A DNA stretch of 64,000 bases from CAWJAP01 sp963834365 (GCA_963834365.1 CAWIBS010000029.1:310001-374000); one strand, 5' to 3'. Numbered from the stretch's first letter, positions 40,451 to 52,752 are shown. Made by a program: numbers and translations. Notes: generated from the letters alone by a model not told the origin.

Positions 40451-41290
40451 TTGCCTCGCGACATCGACCTCCTCACCTCGTTCACGTTGAAACACCTCCG
40501 GGATCGGTGGTGGGACGCCGCGTTCACCGACTTCCTGCGGGACGCCATGCTGCCGCAGCCTGGCGAGCGCGTGCTGGACGTCGGGTGCGGTGCCGGTACC
40601 GCCGAGCTCATTCTGGCCCTGCTGCAGCCGGGCCAGGCGCAATTCGTCGGCATCGATCTCGTGCGCGGGCGCGTCGCCGACGCGCAACGCGCGGCGCGTG
40701 ACCATCATCTCGCCGCGACGCTCGCCACCGCTGACGTCGCGGCGCTGCCCTTCCAGTCGGCCAGCTTCGCCGCCGCGTTTGCCGTGGCGGTCCTCCAGCA
40801 CGTCGAGCAGCCGGAGGCTGCGTTGGCGTCGCTGGCGCGGGTCATGGCACACGGCGGGCGCCTCGTCGTGGTCGAGCCCGACAACGCGCACCGCCAGTGG
40901 TACAGCGAGCCGGCCTCCGGACACGCGGCCTTCGAGCTGGCGACGCGCTTCTTCGGGGCGCTCGAATCCGCACGCCGCGAGCAGGGCGATCCGTCGCTGG
41001 GACCGCGACTGCCGGGAAAGCTCCGGCGCCACGGCTTCGATCCCGTGGCCGTGCACCTGTTTCCGGTCTCGGTGTCGCGGATCGGCGCGCCCGTTGCGCG
41101 CGTGTGGGTCGAGCGCCGCCGCGCGATCGAGGAAGAGGTGGCGGCTGCGCACGATCAGGCGCTGGCCCGGCTCGGGCGCGATCTCGTCGATGCGGTCGGC
41201 GAGTACGCGCGCGACGCCGATCTGGCCGGCCCCGCGTTCATCGAGATCCAGCACACCATGCTCTACGCCACCGTGGCCCAACGCGCATGA
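40451..41290 (+). CDS. Class I SAM-dependent methyltransferase (1)
   Basis: About 279 residues from TTG 40451 (LPRDIDLLTSFTLKHLRDRW). The SAM-binding loop is ERVLDVGCGAGTAELILALL, followed by VGIDLVRGRV, the acidic TLATADVAALPFQSASFAAA and AVAVLQHVEQPEAALASLAR, a ubiE/generic methyltransferase arrangement. The substrate is unknown. The upstream open frame (to 40265) consists of the pyrimidine tract and is not protein-like, so I chose TTG 40451. Its stop TGA 41288-41290 overlaps the next gene's ATG 41287 (ATGA). Confidence 0.85.
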   Translation: MPRDIDLLTSFTLKHLRDRWWDAAFTDFLRDAMLPQPGERVLDVGCGAGTAELILALLQPGQAQFVGIDLVRGRVADAQRAARDHHLAATLATADVAALPFQSASFAAAFAVAVLQHVEQPEAALASLARVMAHGGRLVVVEPDNAHRQWYSEPASGHAAFELATRFFGALESARREQGDPSLGPRLPGKLRRHGFDPVAVHLFPVSVSRIGAPVARVWVERRRAIEEEVAAAHDQALARLGRDLVDAVGEYARDADLAGPAFIEIQHTMLYATVAQRA

Positions 41291-42223
41291 CGACCCGCAA
41301 GCGCGGCGCCGCGCGCTCAACAGCTCGGACCAGGCCGCCCAAGTCGCCTACGTCGCCCAAGTCGCCCAACGAGTCCCCCAAGTCGCCCAAGCCCCCAAGT
41401 CGCCCAGCTCCCGTTCCTCGCCCAGCCCCCCAGTCGCCCAGTCCCCCAGTCCCCCAGAGAAGGCTGGCACGGGTGGGACGACTACGCAGTCTTCTACGAC
41501 TGGGAGAACGCGCGCACCGTCGGCCGTCGTGACGTGGCCTTCTGGCGTCGCGTCGCGTTACGAACCGCGGGCCGCACGCTCGAGCTCGGCTGCGGTACGG
41601 GACGCGTCCTCCTGCCGCTCGCCAGGGCGGGTGTGGCGATCGTCGGGATCGATCGCTCGCTGCCGATGCTCGACCGCGCGCGCCGGCGTCTGCGCCGGCT
41701 GCGCACGCCGGTTCGCGCGGCGCTGGCTCGCGGCGACATTCGCGACGTGCCGGCCAGGCCGGGCGCCTTCGACCTCGTGATCGCGCCGTACGGCATCCTC
41801 CAGTCGCTGGTCCGCGAGGCCGACCTCACCCGGACGCTGCGGGCCGTCGCGCGTTCCCTCAAACCCGGTGGGCGGTTCGGGATCGATTCGGTGCCAGACG
41901 TGCCGAACTGGCAGGAATACGCCCGGCAGGTGACGCTGCGCGGGAGCCGCGGTCCTCGCGGCCTGCCGATCACGCTCGTGGAGTCCGTGCGGCAGGACCG
42001 GGCGCGCAAGCTGACGATCTTCGATCAGGAGTTCACCGAAGGCTGGGGCCGTGCCCGGCGGGTCCATCGATTCTCGCTCACGTTCCGAACCATTGGCGTG
42101 CCGGCGTTGCGGCGGCGTCTCGAACGCGCCGGATTCGCCATCGAGGCCGCGCTCGGAACCTACGACGGCCAGCCATGGGATCCACGCGCGCAGACCTGGG
42201 TCATCCTGGCGCGGCGCCTCTGA
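41287..42223 (+). CDS. Class I SAM-dependent methyltransferase (2) with repeat-encoded N-terminus, frameshifted
   Basis: The C-terminal domain is a standard methyltransferase: TLELGCGTGRVLLPLARAGV, IVGIDRSLPMLDRARRRL and FDLVIAPYGILQSLV, with a family-like lead-in (GWDDYAVFYDWENARTVGRR) that lacks any in-frame start codon. ATG 41287, overlapping the preceding gene's stop (ATGA), opens MTTRKRGAARSTARTRPPKS and then a Pro/Lys/Ser-rich stretch encoded by the CGCCCAAGT tract. One surplus base in about 41380-41460 would join the two parts into one protein. Alternatively translation begins at GTG 41534 (VAFWRRVALRTAGRTLEL), which would omit the conserved lead-in. Confidence 0.7.
41336..41459. repeat. 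Tandem tract of CGCCCAAGT / CGCCCAGT words inside an open frame
   Basis: Units of 8-9 bases (CGCCCAAGT, CGCCTACGT, CGCCCAGT, CCCCCAGT) over about 120 bases, the same word family as 10003-10093. Here the tract lies within the translated N-terminus of the second methyltransferase, encoding Pro-Lys-Ser type residues. Confidence 0.8.
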
Positions 42224-42302
42224 GCCCGCAGCGCACCTGCGTGATAGAATCTCCCGTTCTTTTCCCGCATGTTTCGCGCGTGCGGAGTCGGGGAGTTCCG
42301 CC

Positions 42303-43049
42303 ATGTCCGGCCATTCCAAGTGGCATTCCATCAAGCACAAGAAAGGCGCGCTCGACGCCAAGCGCGGCCGGGTTTTCACGCGCATCATCAAGGAACTGAC
42401 CGTGGCCGCCCGCACCGGCGGCGGCGACCCGGGTAGCAATCCGCGCCTTCGGACCATCGTCGCCGAAGCCAAGTCGGTCAACATGCCGGCCGAGAACATC
42501 CAGCGCGCCATCCGGCGTGGCACCGGTGAGGAGCCGGGCGTCAGCTACGAAGAGGTGACCTACGAAGGCTACGGGCCCGGCGGCGCCGCGGTCATCGTCG
42601 AAACGGTCACCGACAACCGCAACCGCACCGTCGGCGAGATTCGCCACGTGTTCTCGAAGCATGGCGGCAATCTCGGCGCCGAGAACAGCGTCGCCTGGAT
42701 GTTCGACAAGAAGGGCTACATCGTCGTCGAGAAGACGAAGGCGGATGAAGAGACGCTGATGTCCGCGGCGCTCGACGCCGGCGCCGACGACATGCGCGAC
42801 GATGGCGACAGCTGGGAGATCATCTGCGCGCCGACGGCATTCGATGTCGTCGCGGAGGCGGTGAAGCGGGTGGTGGAGCCGGCGAGCGCGCAGGTCGCCA
42901 TGCTGCCGCAGAACTACGTCAAGCTCGAGGGCAAGACCGCGCAGCAGATGGTCCGGCTGATGGACGCGCTCGACGACCAGGACGACGTGCAGAAGGTCTG
43001 GTCGAATTTCGACATCGAGGAAAAGGAGATCGAGGCCTCGCTCGCGTGA
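42303..43049 (+). CDS. yebC: YebC/TACO1 family transcriptional regulator/translation factor
   Basis: 248 residues from ATG 42303. The family signature is at the N-terminus: MSGHSKWHSIKHKKGALDAK and RGRVFTRIIKELTVAARTGG, with PAENIQRAIRRGTGEEPGVS, the YEGYGPGGAAVIVE loop and a C-terminal DLDDQDDVQKVWSNFDI-like block. YebC-type proteins help ribosomes pass proline-rich stretches or bind DNA near ruvCAB. An upstream in-frame extension to 42051 overlaps the previous gene and was rejected. Its TGA overlaps the ruvC GTG by four bases. Confidence 0.96.
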   Translation: MSGHSKWHSIKHKKGALDAKRGRVFTRIIKELTVAARTGGGDPGSNPRLRTIVAEAKSVNMPAENIQRAIRRGTGEEPGVSYEEVTYEGYGPGGAAVIVETVTDNRNRTVGEIRHVFSKHGGNLGAENSVAWMFDKKGYIVVEKTKADEETLMSAALDAGADDMRDDGDSWEIICAPTAFDVVAEAVKRVVEPASAQVAMLPQNYVKLEGKTAQQMVRLMDALDDQDDVQKVWSNFDIEEKEIEASLA

Positions 43050-43600
43050 GGATCTTCGGGATCGATCCCGGCTCGGTTCGCACCGGCTACGGCTGTGTCG
43101 AGAGCGACGGCAGCCGGCACCGGCTCGTGACGTGCGGCGCGATCGCCGCGCCCGCGAGACTGCCTTTCCCCGCCCGCCTGCTCGCCATTCATGCGGACCT
43201 GTCGGCCCTGCTGGCGACATGGAAGCCCGATGCCGTGGCCATCGAGGCGCTCTTTCATGCGGTCAACGCCCGGAGTGCCCTGCAGCTCGGACACGCGCGC
43301 GGCGTCGCCCTGCTCGCCGCCAGCCAGGCGGGCCTCCCGATCGCGGAATACGCCCCCGCAGAAGTGAAGCGCGCCGTCGTCGGATATGGCCGCGCCGAGA
43401 AGCTGCAGGTGCAGCACATGGTGCGTCTGCTGCTCGGGATCGCGGTCGTGCCCGGGCCGTTCGACGCCTCTGATGCGCTGGCGGTCGCGATCTGTCATCT
43501 GCACGGCCTGCGGCCGGACGGCGTGGCTGCGGCGGCGGGTCCGGAGCCACGCGCGCCGCGGAGCTGGCGCAGCTACAATCCGAATGCGCGACCCGGCTGA
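43046..43600 (+). CDS. ruvC: Holliday junction resolvase RuvC
   Basis: 184 residues. Catalytic acidic residues are seen in IFGIDPGSVRTGYG (Asp7), VAIEALFHAVNAR (Glu near 67) and DASDALAVAICHL (two Asp near 140). It cleaves Holliday junctions in complex with RuvA and RuvB. GTG 43046 overlaps the yebC stop (GTGA). The protein ends NARPG with its TGA inside the loop of a GC-rich palindrome (43592-43607). Confidence 0.96.
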   Translation: MRIFGIDPGSVRTGYGCVESDGSRHRLVTCGAIAAPARLPFPARLLAIHADLSALLATWKPDAVAIEALFHAVNARSALQLGHARGVALLAASQAGLPIAEYAPAEVKRAVVGYGRAEKLQVQHMVRLLLGIAVVPGPFDASDALAVAICHLHGLRPDGVAAAAGPEPRAPRSWRSYNPNARPG

Positions 43601-43663
43601 AGCCGGGCCCTCCGGTCGCGGGAGCTGACCGGGACCCCAGGAGGGCGCGGCTTCAGCCGCGCC
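43592..43663. repeat. Pair of GC-rich palindromes with TGAA/TTCA loops, first one overlapping the ruvC stop
   Basis: CCCGGC-TGAA-GCCGGG (43592-43607) contains the ruvC TGA in its loop region; GGCGCGGC-TTCA-GCCGCGCC (43644-43663) follows. Between them is CCTCCGGTCGCGGG, a phrase similar to 1240-1252. The same style recurs at 52657-52737. Confidence 0.75.
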
Positions 43664-43679
43664 GCCGACGCGCGGACAC

Positions 43680-43709
43680 TGGTCGCTGGTCGTTGGTCAC
43701 TCGTCACTG
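43680..43709. repeat. Heptamer tandem tract, unit TGGTCGC/TGGTCAC
   Basis: TGGTCGC, TGGTCGT, TGGTCAC, TCGTCAC end just before the ruvA ATG at 43714. TGGTNNN family, like 3952-3985; the tract occupies the position of the ruvA ribosome site. Confidence 0.75.
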
Positions 43710-43713
43710 AAAA

Positions 43714-44310
43714 ATGATCGCCCAGCTGCGCGGCCGCTTGATCGAGAAGTACCCGAGTCGCCTCGTCGTGGATGTGCATGGTGTCGGCTACGACGTGCAG
43801 GTGCCGGTCTCGACCTTCTACGAAGCCGGCGACACCGGCCGCGAAGTCTCGCTGCGCATCCACACGCACGTGCGCGAGGATCAGATTGCGCTCTTCGGCT
43901 TCGCCACCGCGCTCGAGCATCAGCTCTTCGAGCGCTTGATCAGCGTCAACGGCATCGGTCCGAAGCTGGCGCTGGCGGTGCTCTCCGGGATCGAGCCGGT
44001 GGACTTCGTCCGGGCCGTGCAACAGGGCGACGCCGGGCGGCTCACGCGTATTCCCGGCGTTGGACGCAAGACCGCCGAGCGCATGACGCTGGAGCTGCGC
44101 GATCGGCTGCCCGCCGTCGCGGCCGTCCCGACGCCCGACGCGTCCGCGGTCGCCGACGGGCTGCGTGACGACGTGGCGTCGGCGCTCGTGAACCTTGGCT
44201 ACCAGCGCGCTCAGGTCGACCGCGCCGTGGCCGTCGTCCTGAAGGATGCTGGAGCGACGAGCGGCTTCGAGGAGACCCTCAGGCAGGCGCTCCGTCAGCT
44301 GGCACGATGA
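43714..44310 (+). CDS. ruvA: Holliday junction DNA helicase subunit RuvA
   Basis: 198 residues, full length. The N-terminal OB fold opens MIAQLRGRLIEKYPSRLVVD and VGYDVQVPVSTF. The tandem helix-hairpin-helix motifs are visible as LISVNGIGPKLALAVLSG and LTRIPGVGRKTAERMTLEL, and a C-terminal three-helix domain (ASALVNLGYQRAQVDRAVAV) contacts RuvB. ATG 43714; its stop overlaps the ruvB start (ATGA, 43307-type arrangement at 44307-44310). Confidence 0.97.
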   Translation: MIAQLRGRLIEKYPSRLVVDVHGVGYDVQVPVSTFYEAGDTGREVSLRIHTHVREDQIALFGFATALEHQLFERLISVNGIGPKLALAVLSGIEPVDFVRAVQQGDAGRLTRIPGVGRKTAERMTLELRDRLPAVAAVPTPDASAVADGLRDDVASALVNLGYQRAQVDRAVAVVLKDAGATSGFEETLRQALRQLAR

Positions 44311-45372
44311 CTCGAGAGCCGACGCAGGCCGACGACCCCCGGTCGATGACCGACGACGCCAGCCGGCTCCTCAGCGCCGGACGGGCCGACGACGATCGGC
44401 AGTACGAGGCCGGTCTGCGCCCGCGCTCGATCAACGAGTACATCGGACAGGACCGCATCCGTGACAACCTGCACGTGGCCATCACCGCGGCGAAGCAACG
44501 CGGCGAGGCCCTCGACCACGTGCTCCTGTACGGCCCGCCCGGGCTCGGCAAGACGACCCTGGCGCACGTGATTGCCAACGAGCTCGGGGCGCCGCTGCGC
44601 TCGACCTCGGGCCCGGTGCTCGAAAAGCCGGGAGATCTGGCCGCGATCCTGACCAACCTGAAGACGCGCGACGTCCTGTTCATCGACGAGATTCACGGCC
44701 TGTCGCCGACGATCGAAGAGATCCTCTATCCGGCGCTCGAGGACTACGAGCTCGACCTCGTCATCGGGCAGGGACCCGGCGCGCGATCGGTGAAGGTTCC
44801 GCTCCAGCCCTTCACGCTGGTCGGCGCCACGACGCGAACGGGGCTGCTGACGGCGCCGCTGCGCAGCCGGTTCGGCATCGTGCACCGCCTGGACTTCTAC
44901 GCGGACGCGGACATGGAGGAGATCGTGCGGCGCTCCGGCCGGATCCTGAATGTCCCGCTCGACGCCGGACGCGGCCCGCGAGATCGCGACCCGTGCGCGG
45001 GGGACGCCGCGCATCGCCAACCGCCTGCTGCGGCGCGTCCGCGACTACGCGCAGGTTCGCGCCAGTGGCGCGATCACGCTCGACGTCGCCCGGGCGGCGC
45101 TCGAGATGCTGCAGGTGGATGCGCACGGGTTCGACGAGATCGACCGCCGCCTGCTGCGCACGATCATCGACAAGTTCGGGGGCGGGCCCGTCGGGCTCGC
45201 CACCATTGCCGCCTCGATCAGCGAGGAGCCCGATGCCATCGAGGACATCTACGAGCCGTTCCTGATGCAGATCGGCTTCCTGGATCGGACGCCGCGTGGC
45301 CGTGTGGCCACCGCCCGCGCGTATGCGTATTTCGGGCTCGTCGTCCCCGGAAAGGACCAACGTCTGTGGTGA
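44307..45372 (+). CDS. ruvB: Holliday junction DNA helicase subunit RuvB, frameshifted
   Basis: AAA+ motor that drives branch migration with RuvA. Walker A is LLYGPPGLGKTTLAHVIA, Walker B is VLFIDEIHGLSP, sensor 1 is LVGATTRTGLLTAPLRSRFG. The frame reads to ILNVPLDA; one G (44967, in GCCGGAC) is surplus and the +1 frame continues DAAREIATRARGTPRIANRL and the C-terminal winged helix (IDRRLLRTIIDKFGGGPVGL, QIGFLDRTPRGRVATARAYA). Joined length about 354. Without the repair the N-terminal frame happens to run straight into fabH, which creates a false RuvB-FabH fusion. Confidence 0.94.
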
Positions 45373-46402
45373 CCGTCTCGGAGAAACTGCGCAATCTCGC
45401 CGCACCATCGACACGAGTCGTCACGCGGGCGCGCATCGCGTCGCTGGCGACGTTCGTGCCGCCGCGGATCCTGTCGAACGCCGATCTGGAGAAGATGGTC
45501 GAGACGAGCGACGAGTGGATCCTCCAGCGGACCGGGATCCGCGAGCGGCACATCGTCGACGAGGGCGTCGCGACGTCCGATCTCGCGGCCGAAGCCGCTC
45601 GCGAGGCGATCACCAAGGCCGGGCTCACGCCCGCTGACATCGAGCTCATCGTCGTCGGCACGACGACCCCGGACACGATCTTTCCGAGCACCGCCTGCGT
45701 GCTGCAGCACCGCGTCGGCGCGACGCGGGCGTGGGGCTTCGACCTGGGGGCCGCGTGCTCGGGCTTCACCTATGCCCTCGCCACGGCGTCGCAGTTCATC
45801 GCCAACGGTGTGCACAAGCACGCGCTGGTCGTCGGCGCGGACGTCATGTCGAGCATCATCGACTACACGGACCGCACCACGTGCGTCCTCTTCGGTGACG
45901 GTGCCGGCGCCGTCGTCCTCTCGCAGGCGTCGGAAGGGGCAGGCATCATCGACTTCGCGTGCGAGATCGACGGCAGCGGCGGTCCGGCCCTCTGCATGCC
46001 CGCGGGGGGCAGCCGTCGGCCGGCGTCGCACGAGACCGTGGACAAGCGCATGCACTACGTCCACCAGGACGGCCAGGCGGTCTTCAAGTTCGCCGTCCGC
46101 AAGACCGAAGAGATCTGCCGGCGACTGCTCGAGCGCAACGGACTGGCGCCGGCGGACATCGATCTCCTCGTGTCCCATCAGGCCAACCGGCGCATCATCC
46201 AGCTCGCCGCCCAGAAGCTGGGCGTCGATCAGTCCCGGGTCGTGGTCAACATCGAGAAGTACGGCAACACGACCGCGGCCACCATCCCGCTCGCCCTGTC
46301 GGATGCGCTGGCGGACGGCCGATTGAAGCCGGAGACCTCGTGCTCCTCACGTCGGTGGGCGCCGGCTTCACCGTCGGCGCGGTCCTGCTGCACTGGGGGT
46401 GA
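45369..46402 (+). CDS. fabH: 3-oxoacyl-ACP synthase III (KAS III), frameshifted near the C-terminus
   Basis: Starts fatty-acid synthesis by condensing acetyl-CoA with malonyl-ACP. The catalytic Cys is in DLGAACSGFTYALATA, His in LLVSHQANRRIIQLAA and Asn in VVNIEKYGNTTAATIPLALS. GTG 45369 overlaps the ruvB stop (GTGA). Near 46331 one G is missing from CCGGAGAC: the first frame ends ADGRLKP and the last 20 residues GDLVLLTSVGAGFTVGAVLL then HWG read in the -1 frame. Length 344 when joined. The long open frame that starts in ruvB is an artefact of the two shifts. Confidence 0.94.
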
Positions 46403-46596
46403 CGCCGTTGCACACTCAAGTTCTTCGCGGGTCCGACTAAAGCCAGCGGCGCGTCGGACAACCGGCGGCCGGCAGCGAGCTGTCGTATCGTGCGGCTCGT
46501 CCGCAAGGTTTGTTCAGTCTGCAACTTGGCGGTCATCAACGGGGAACCGACGAGGCGGGCAGTCTTCTTGCTCTCGCGTGCGCCTCAGGCGCACTG

Positions 46597-46866
46597 ATGA
46601 TTCCTTCACCGGTATCCGAAAAGACCCTACTCTGGCGGTTTCTCAACGGGGCTCAAGAGGCCTACTGCCTGCTCTTGCCGCATCCGATCGGCCAGGAGAT
46701 CCAATACTTCTTCAACGGAGTTCAGCTGATCGGCCTCGTCTCTGACGATGCCGCCGAGCTCGAGGAGCGATCGGAGTACTGGAAGGCGCGGCTGCTGGCT
46801 GAAGGGTGGTTGGAGGCCGAGCCCCGCCTCAGCGCCGTCTCGACACCTGCCCGGCACCACGTGTGA
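46597..46866 (+). CDS. Hypothetical protein
   Basis: ATG 46597 opens a 89-residue frame (MIPSPVSEKTLLWRFLNGAQ) containing hydrophobic and aromatic residues (QEIQYFFNGVQLIGLVSDDA) and an acidic helix (AAELEERSEYWKARLLAEGW). Composition is protein-like, but no family is recognised. Earlier in-frame codons to 46510 are less protein-like. It ends at a GAAGGAG repeat tract and is convergent with the TreS gene. Confidence 0.5.
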   Translation: MIPSPVSEKTLLWRFLNGAQEAYCLLLPHPIGQEIQYFFNGVQLIGLVSDDAAELEERSEYWKARLLAEGWLEAEPRLSAVSTPARHHV

Positions 46867-46890
46867 AGGAGGAAGGAGGAAGGTGGAAGT
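46865..46890. repeat. Heptamer tandem tract, unit GAAGGAG
   Basis: GAAGGAG, GAAGGAG, GAAGGTG, GAAGTAA in the 32-base gap between convergent genes. Same period as the other tracts, with a purine-rich word. Confidence 0.75.
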
Positions 46891-46898
46891 AATCCTTC

Positions 46899-49800
46899 CT
46901 ATCTATCAAGCGTGTCCCTGATGACTCCCAGCGGGAGGGGCACCCAATCGGGTCGGCTCCGGACCTCCATCTCCAGATCCTGCAAGGCCTGATCGATCGT
47001 CAGCAGGTCGAAGGCGGCGGCCCGCGCCTCGAGATTCACGGCGGCCAGAGGCGTGCCCGCGACTCCCGCCCGATAGCCTTCGAGGAACACCGCTGACGTC
47101 CAGCGCCGCCACAGCTCCGCCCAGGGTGCGAGGCGCTCGGCGTCGTGCGGCCGCGTCGCCGCGTACCGGCGCAGCCCGGTGCTGGCGGCGTAGCGGAAGG
47201 AATGCCCCATCGTCGCGACGTCGCGGAGCGGGGAGTGCCGCCGCAACCGCCACTCCAGCGATCGGTCCGGGTCGCCGTCGAAGTCGAGGAAGAGGACGTC
47301 CTGCTGGTGCAGGAGGATCTGCCCCAGGTTCAGGTCGTTGTGCACGCGCATCAGCACCGTGTCCGGGACCGCCCGGCGGGCGAGGGCCGACAGCCGGGGG
47401 TGCCATGCCGACCACGCCTCCAGCGCGGCGCTCAGCTCGGCGGCCAGCGGGTCTGGCCAGTCGCGCCGCTCCGGGACGAGCGCGCTGACCACTGTCCGCT
47501 GCGCCTCGATCGCGGCGACGACGTCGTCGAAGTACTGCGTCGCCCCCTCGTGGGCGTGGCCGAACCCCTCGCCCGGCTTCGAGAGGGCGAGATGCAGCTC
47601 GGCGAGGCGGCGGCCGATGAGCCCGCACGTCTCGAGGTAGCCGCCAATCGCCTCACGCACTCGAACCGGCAGGTCCACGTGTTCGTCGCGGAACGCGGGA
47701 CGCACCGCATCGTCGGGCGGACCGTTCCGCTCGGCGGCCGCGCGGTCGAGATATCGCTCGACGTCCGTGACGGCGTGATCCCATCCGTTGCGTTGTTGCG
47801 GCAACTGCTCGCCGAGCACACCCAGCGTCATCGACTCGCCCGCGGACGTGCGGTAGACGAGGGTCGCATGGACACGAGGAACCCGGCCGAATCCGCCAGG
47901 CCCTGTGACGTGGCGGCGTATCGCCACTTCCGGGTGCGCCCCGGGATCGAGCCGCCGGAACAGCTTGAGCACTTGATCCTCGCCGATCAGGGTCACGATG
48001 TTTCTCGCGTCGCTGATGCGGGAGAGCCGCCGCTCGCTGCCGCCCGACACGCGCGGGCGGACGAAGGTCTCGACCGACAGTGTGCCCCTTGCGACGGCCA
48101 CAGCATGCCTGGGTCGGGGCGCCGGCGCCGGCAGGAGATCGAGCAGCGAGCCGACGTCGGCGTCGCTGAGGGCGTCGTGGATCAGGCCTGTTCTCGCGCC
48201 ACTGAGGTGGGCGAGGATCGCTCCCGGCTGTTCGGCCGCCACGTCACGCGCGCGTTCGTCAGCCATCATCGACAGCGGGAGCAGATACCGTTCGCGCGAT
48301 CCATCGGTGCAGGACACGCCGACGATGGCGAGCAGGCCTGGCTCGGTGCCGCCACGTAGCACGATCCAGTCTTCGAACTGCATGCCGCCGGACGCGCACG
48401 CTCCCGGCGCGTACCATCGCTGGCGTCCCAGAAACGGCGGCAGGGCCTGTCGCTCGATGAGTGCCCGCACATGGCCGTCGAGAAGCTTCTCCCACTGGGG
48501 CCCGACGAGGAACATGGGCGGCGCGTCAGGTCCCATGGGCGTTCGCCGGACCGGCACGCGCGTCGTCGTCGGGACGTCCTGCGGCTCGACGAGCCGGAAC
48601 CAGTACGCGCCGTAGGGGCCGAGCGTGAGCACGAGCGGCGTCGCGCCGATACGGGGGAATGGCGTCTGATCGAACATCTCGACAGGTACCAGGCCCTGGT
48701 AGCGGCCGAGGTCGAGCTCGACCGGCTGCACGGACCTGGCGAGATTCGCCACCACGAGCACGCGCTCGCTGGCATGCTCGCGGACGAACGCCAGGACGCG
48801 GTGATTCTCGGGTTCCACAAAGCTGATGCTGCCGCGTCCGAAGACCGGGTTCTGGGTCCGGATCGAGAGGAGCCGGCGCATCCAGTTGAGGAGGGAAGCC
48901 GGCGCGCGCTCCTGCGCCTCGACGTTCAGGCCTTGATAGCCATAGACGGGATCCATCACCGGCGGCGCGACGAGCCGGGCCGGGTCCGCGCGCGAGAAGC
49001 CGGCGTTGCGGTCGCCGGTCCACTGCATCGGCGTCCGGACCCCGTTGCGATCGCCCAGATAGACGTTGTCGCCCATTCCAATCTCGTCCCCGTAATAGAC
49101 GACCGGCGTGCCTGGCAGCGAGAAGAGCAGGCTGTTCATCAGCTCGATCCGGCGGCGGTCGTTGTCGAGCAGGGGCGCGAGCCGGCGGCGGATGCCCATG
49201 TTGATGCGCATCTGCTGGTCCGAGGCGTACTGCTGCCACATGAAGTCGCGCTCTTCGCTGGTCACCATCTCGAGCGTCAGCTCGTCGTGGTTCCGCAGGA
49301 ACGTCGCCCACTGGCAGTTCTCGGGAATGTCGGGCGTCTGGCGGAGGACGTCCACGATCGGATAGCGATCCTCCTGCTTCACGGCGATGAACAGCCGCGG
49401 CATCAGCGGGAAATGGAACGCCATGTGGCTTTCGTCGCCGTCGCCGAAGTAGGGCCGCACTTCCGCCGGCCAGTGGTTCGCTTCGGCCAGGAGCACGCGG
49501 CCCGCATAGCGCTGGTCCATCTCCGCGCGCAGGCGCTTGAGGATCGCGTGCGTCTCGGGCAGGTTGTCGCAGCTCGTGCCCTCGCGCTCGACCAGGTACG
49601 GCACGGCGTCGAGCCGCATGCCGTCCACACCCATGTCAAGCCAGAAGCACATGACCTTCATCACCGCCCGGAACACGCGCGGATTGTCGAAGTTCAGGTC
49701 GGGCTGATGCGAGAAGAAGCGGTGCCAGTAGTACTGCTGCGCAATCGGATCCCACGCCCAGTTCGAGTGTTCGGTGTCGCTGAAGACGATGCGCACGCCT

Positions 49801-50226
49801 GCGTACTTGTCGGGCGTGTCGCTCCAGACGTAGTAGTCGCGCTTGCGGGAGTCGCGCGGCGCCCGCCGGGCGGCATCGAACCAGCGGTGCTGGTCCGAGG
49901 TGTGATTGATCACGAGCTCGGTGATGACCTTGAGCCCGTGCCCGTGCGCTTCGCGCAGAAACGTCCGGAAGTCGCGCAACGTGCCGTACGCAGGGATGCA
50001 CCCCCTCGTAGTGCGCGATGTCGTACCCATCGTCCTTCAGGGGTGATGGATAGAACGGCAGAAGCCAGATGGCCGAGACGCCGAGCCGTGCAATGTAGTC
50101 GAGACGGCTCGTGAGGCCGGTGAAGTCTCCGATGCCGTCGCCGTTGCTGTCACAGTAGGTCCGGACGTGGACCTGATAGATGATCGCGTCCTTGTACCAG
50201 AGGGGGTCCCCGGCGCCGTCGGTCAT
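46899..50226 (-). CDS. treS: Trehalose synthase (GH13) fused to maltokinase, frameshifted
   Basis: About 1,108 residues. The N-terminal half is a GH13 (alpha/beta)8 trehalose synthase: VGMDTACGMRLDAVPYLVER-type region DGMRLDAVPYLVEREGTSCD (Asp nucleophile), VLLAEANHWPAEV (acid), and FLRNHDELTLEMV; it interconverts maltose and trehalose. The C-terminal half carries maltokinase features, RVHNDLNLGQILLHQQDVLF and FLDFDGDPDRSLEWRLRRHS, which phosphorylates maltose for the GlgE route to glucan. One surplus base at 49992 separates HYEGVHP from AYGTLRDFRTFLREAHGHGL. The N-terminal start at 50226 follows MTDGAGDPLWYKDAIIYQVH, the standard family opening. Fused TreS-Mak is known in Actinobacteria and other phyla. 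Confidence 0.92.
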
Positions 50227-50282
50227 GCGACGAGCCTGCCTGCCGTCCGCGCCATCGTCAAGCGGAACTGTGACGATCGGGC

Positions 50283-50346
50283 TGCGGGCTACGGACTACA
50301 GGCTACAGCAGGATCTCCTGATCTCCTGAATCCCTGATCCCTGATC

Positions 50347-50350
<4 letters not shown>
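50283..50350. repeat. Heptamer tract CGGGCTA / GATCTCCT words
   Basis: CGGGCTA, CGGACTA, CAGGCTA followed by GATCTCCT, GATCTCCT, GAATCCCT, GATCCCT, GATCTC. It fills the gap between treS and glgX; the glgX TGA (50347-50349) lies at its end. The CGGGCTA word is the reverse of the CGTAGCC family at 55316 and 55844. Confidence 0.75.
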
Positions 50351-52551
<2,201 letters not shown>

Positions 52552-52656
52552 GCAGGAGGGCCAGCCGCGCAGACCACCGGTCCGGGCGGACCCCGAAGTG
52601 TAGCGGAGGTGGATGGAGGGGCGGGCAGCGCAGCTACCAGTGAGCTCCCAATGCAC

Positions 52657-52737
52657 GCCGGACCTAAAGGTCCGGCCTACCGGGGGAGGCCTACCGGTGA
52701 GGCCGCGGCAAGATCGGCAGGGAGGGGCTTCAGCCCC
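52657..52737. repeat. Palindromes with TAAA/TTCA loops upstream of glgX
   Basis: GCCGGACC-TAAA-GGTCCGGC (52657-52676, 8-bp stem) and GGGGC-TTCA-GCCCC (52724-52737). Same design as the pair at 43592-43663, suggesting one dispersed palindrome family. Confidence 0.7.
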
Positions 52738-52752
52738 GCCGACGGGGACCGC

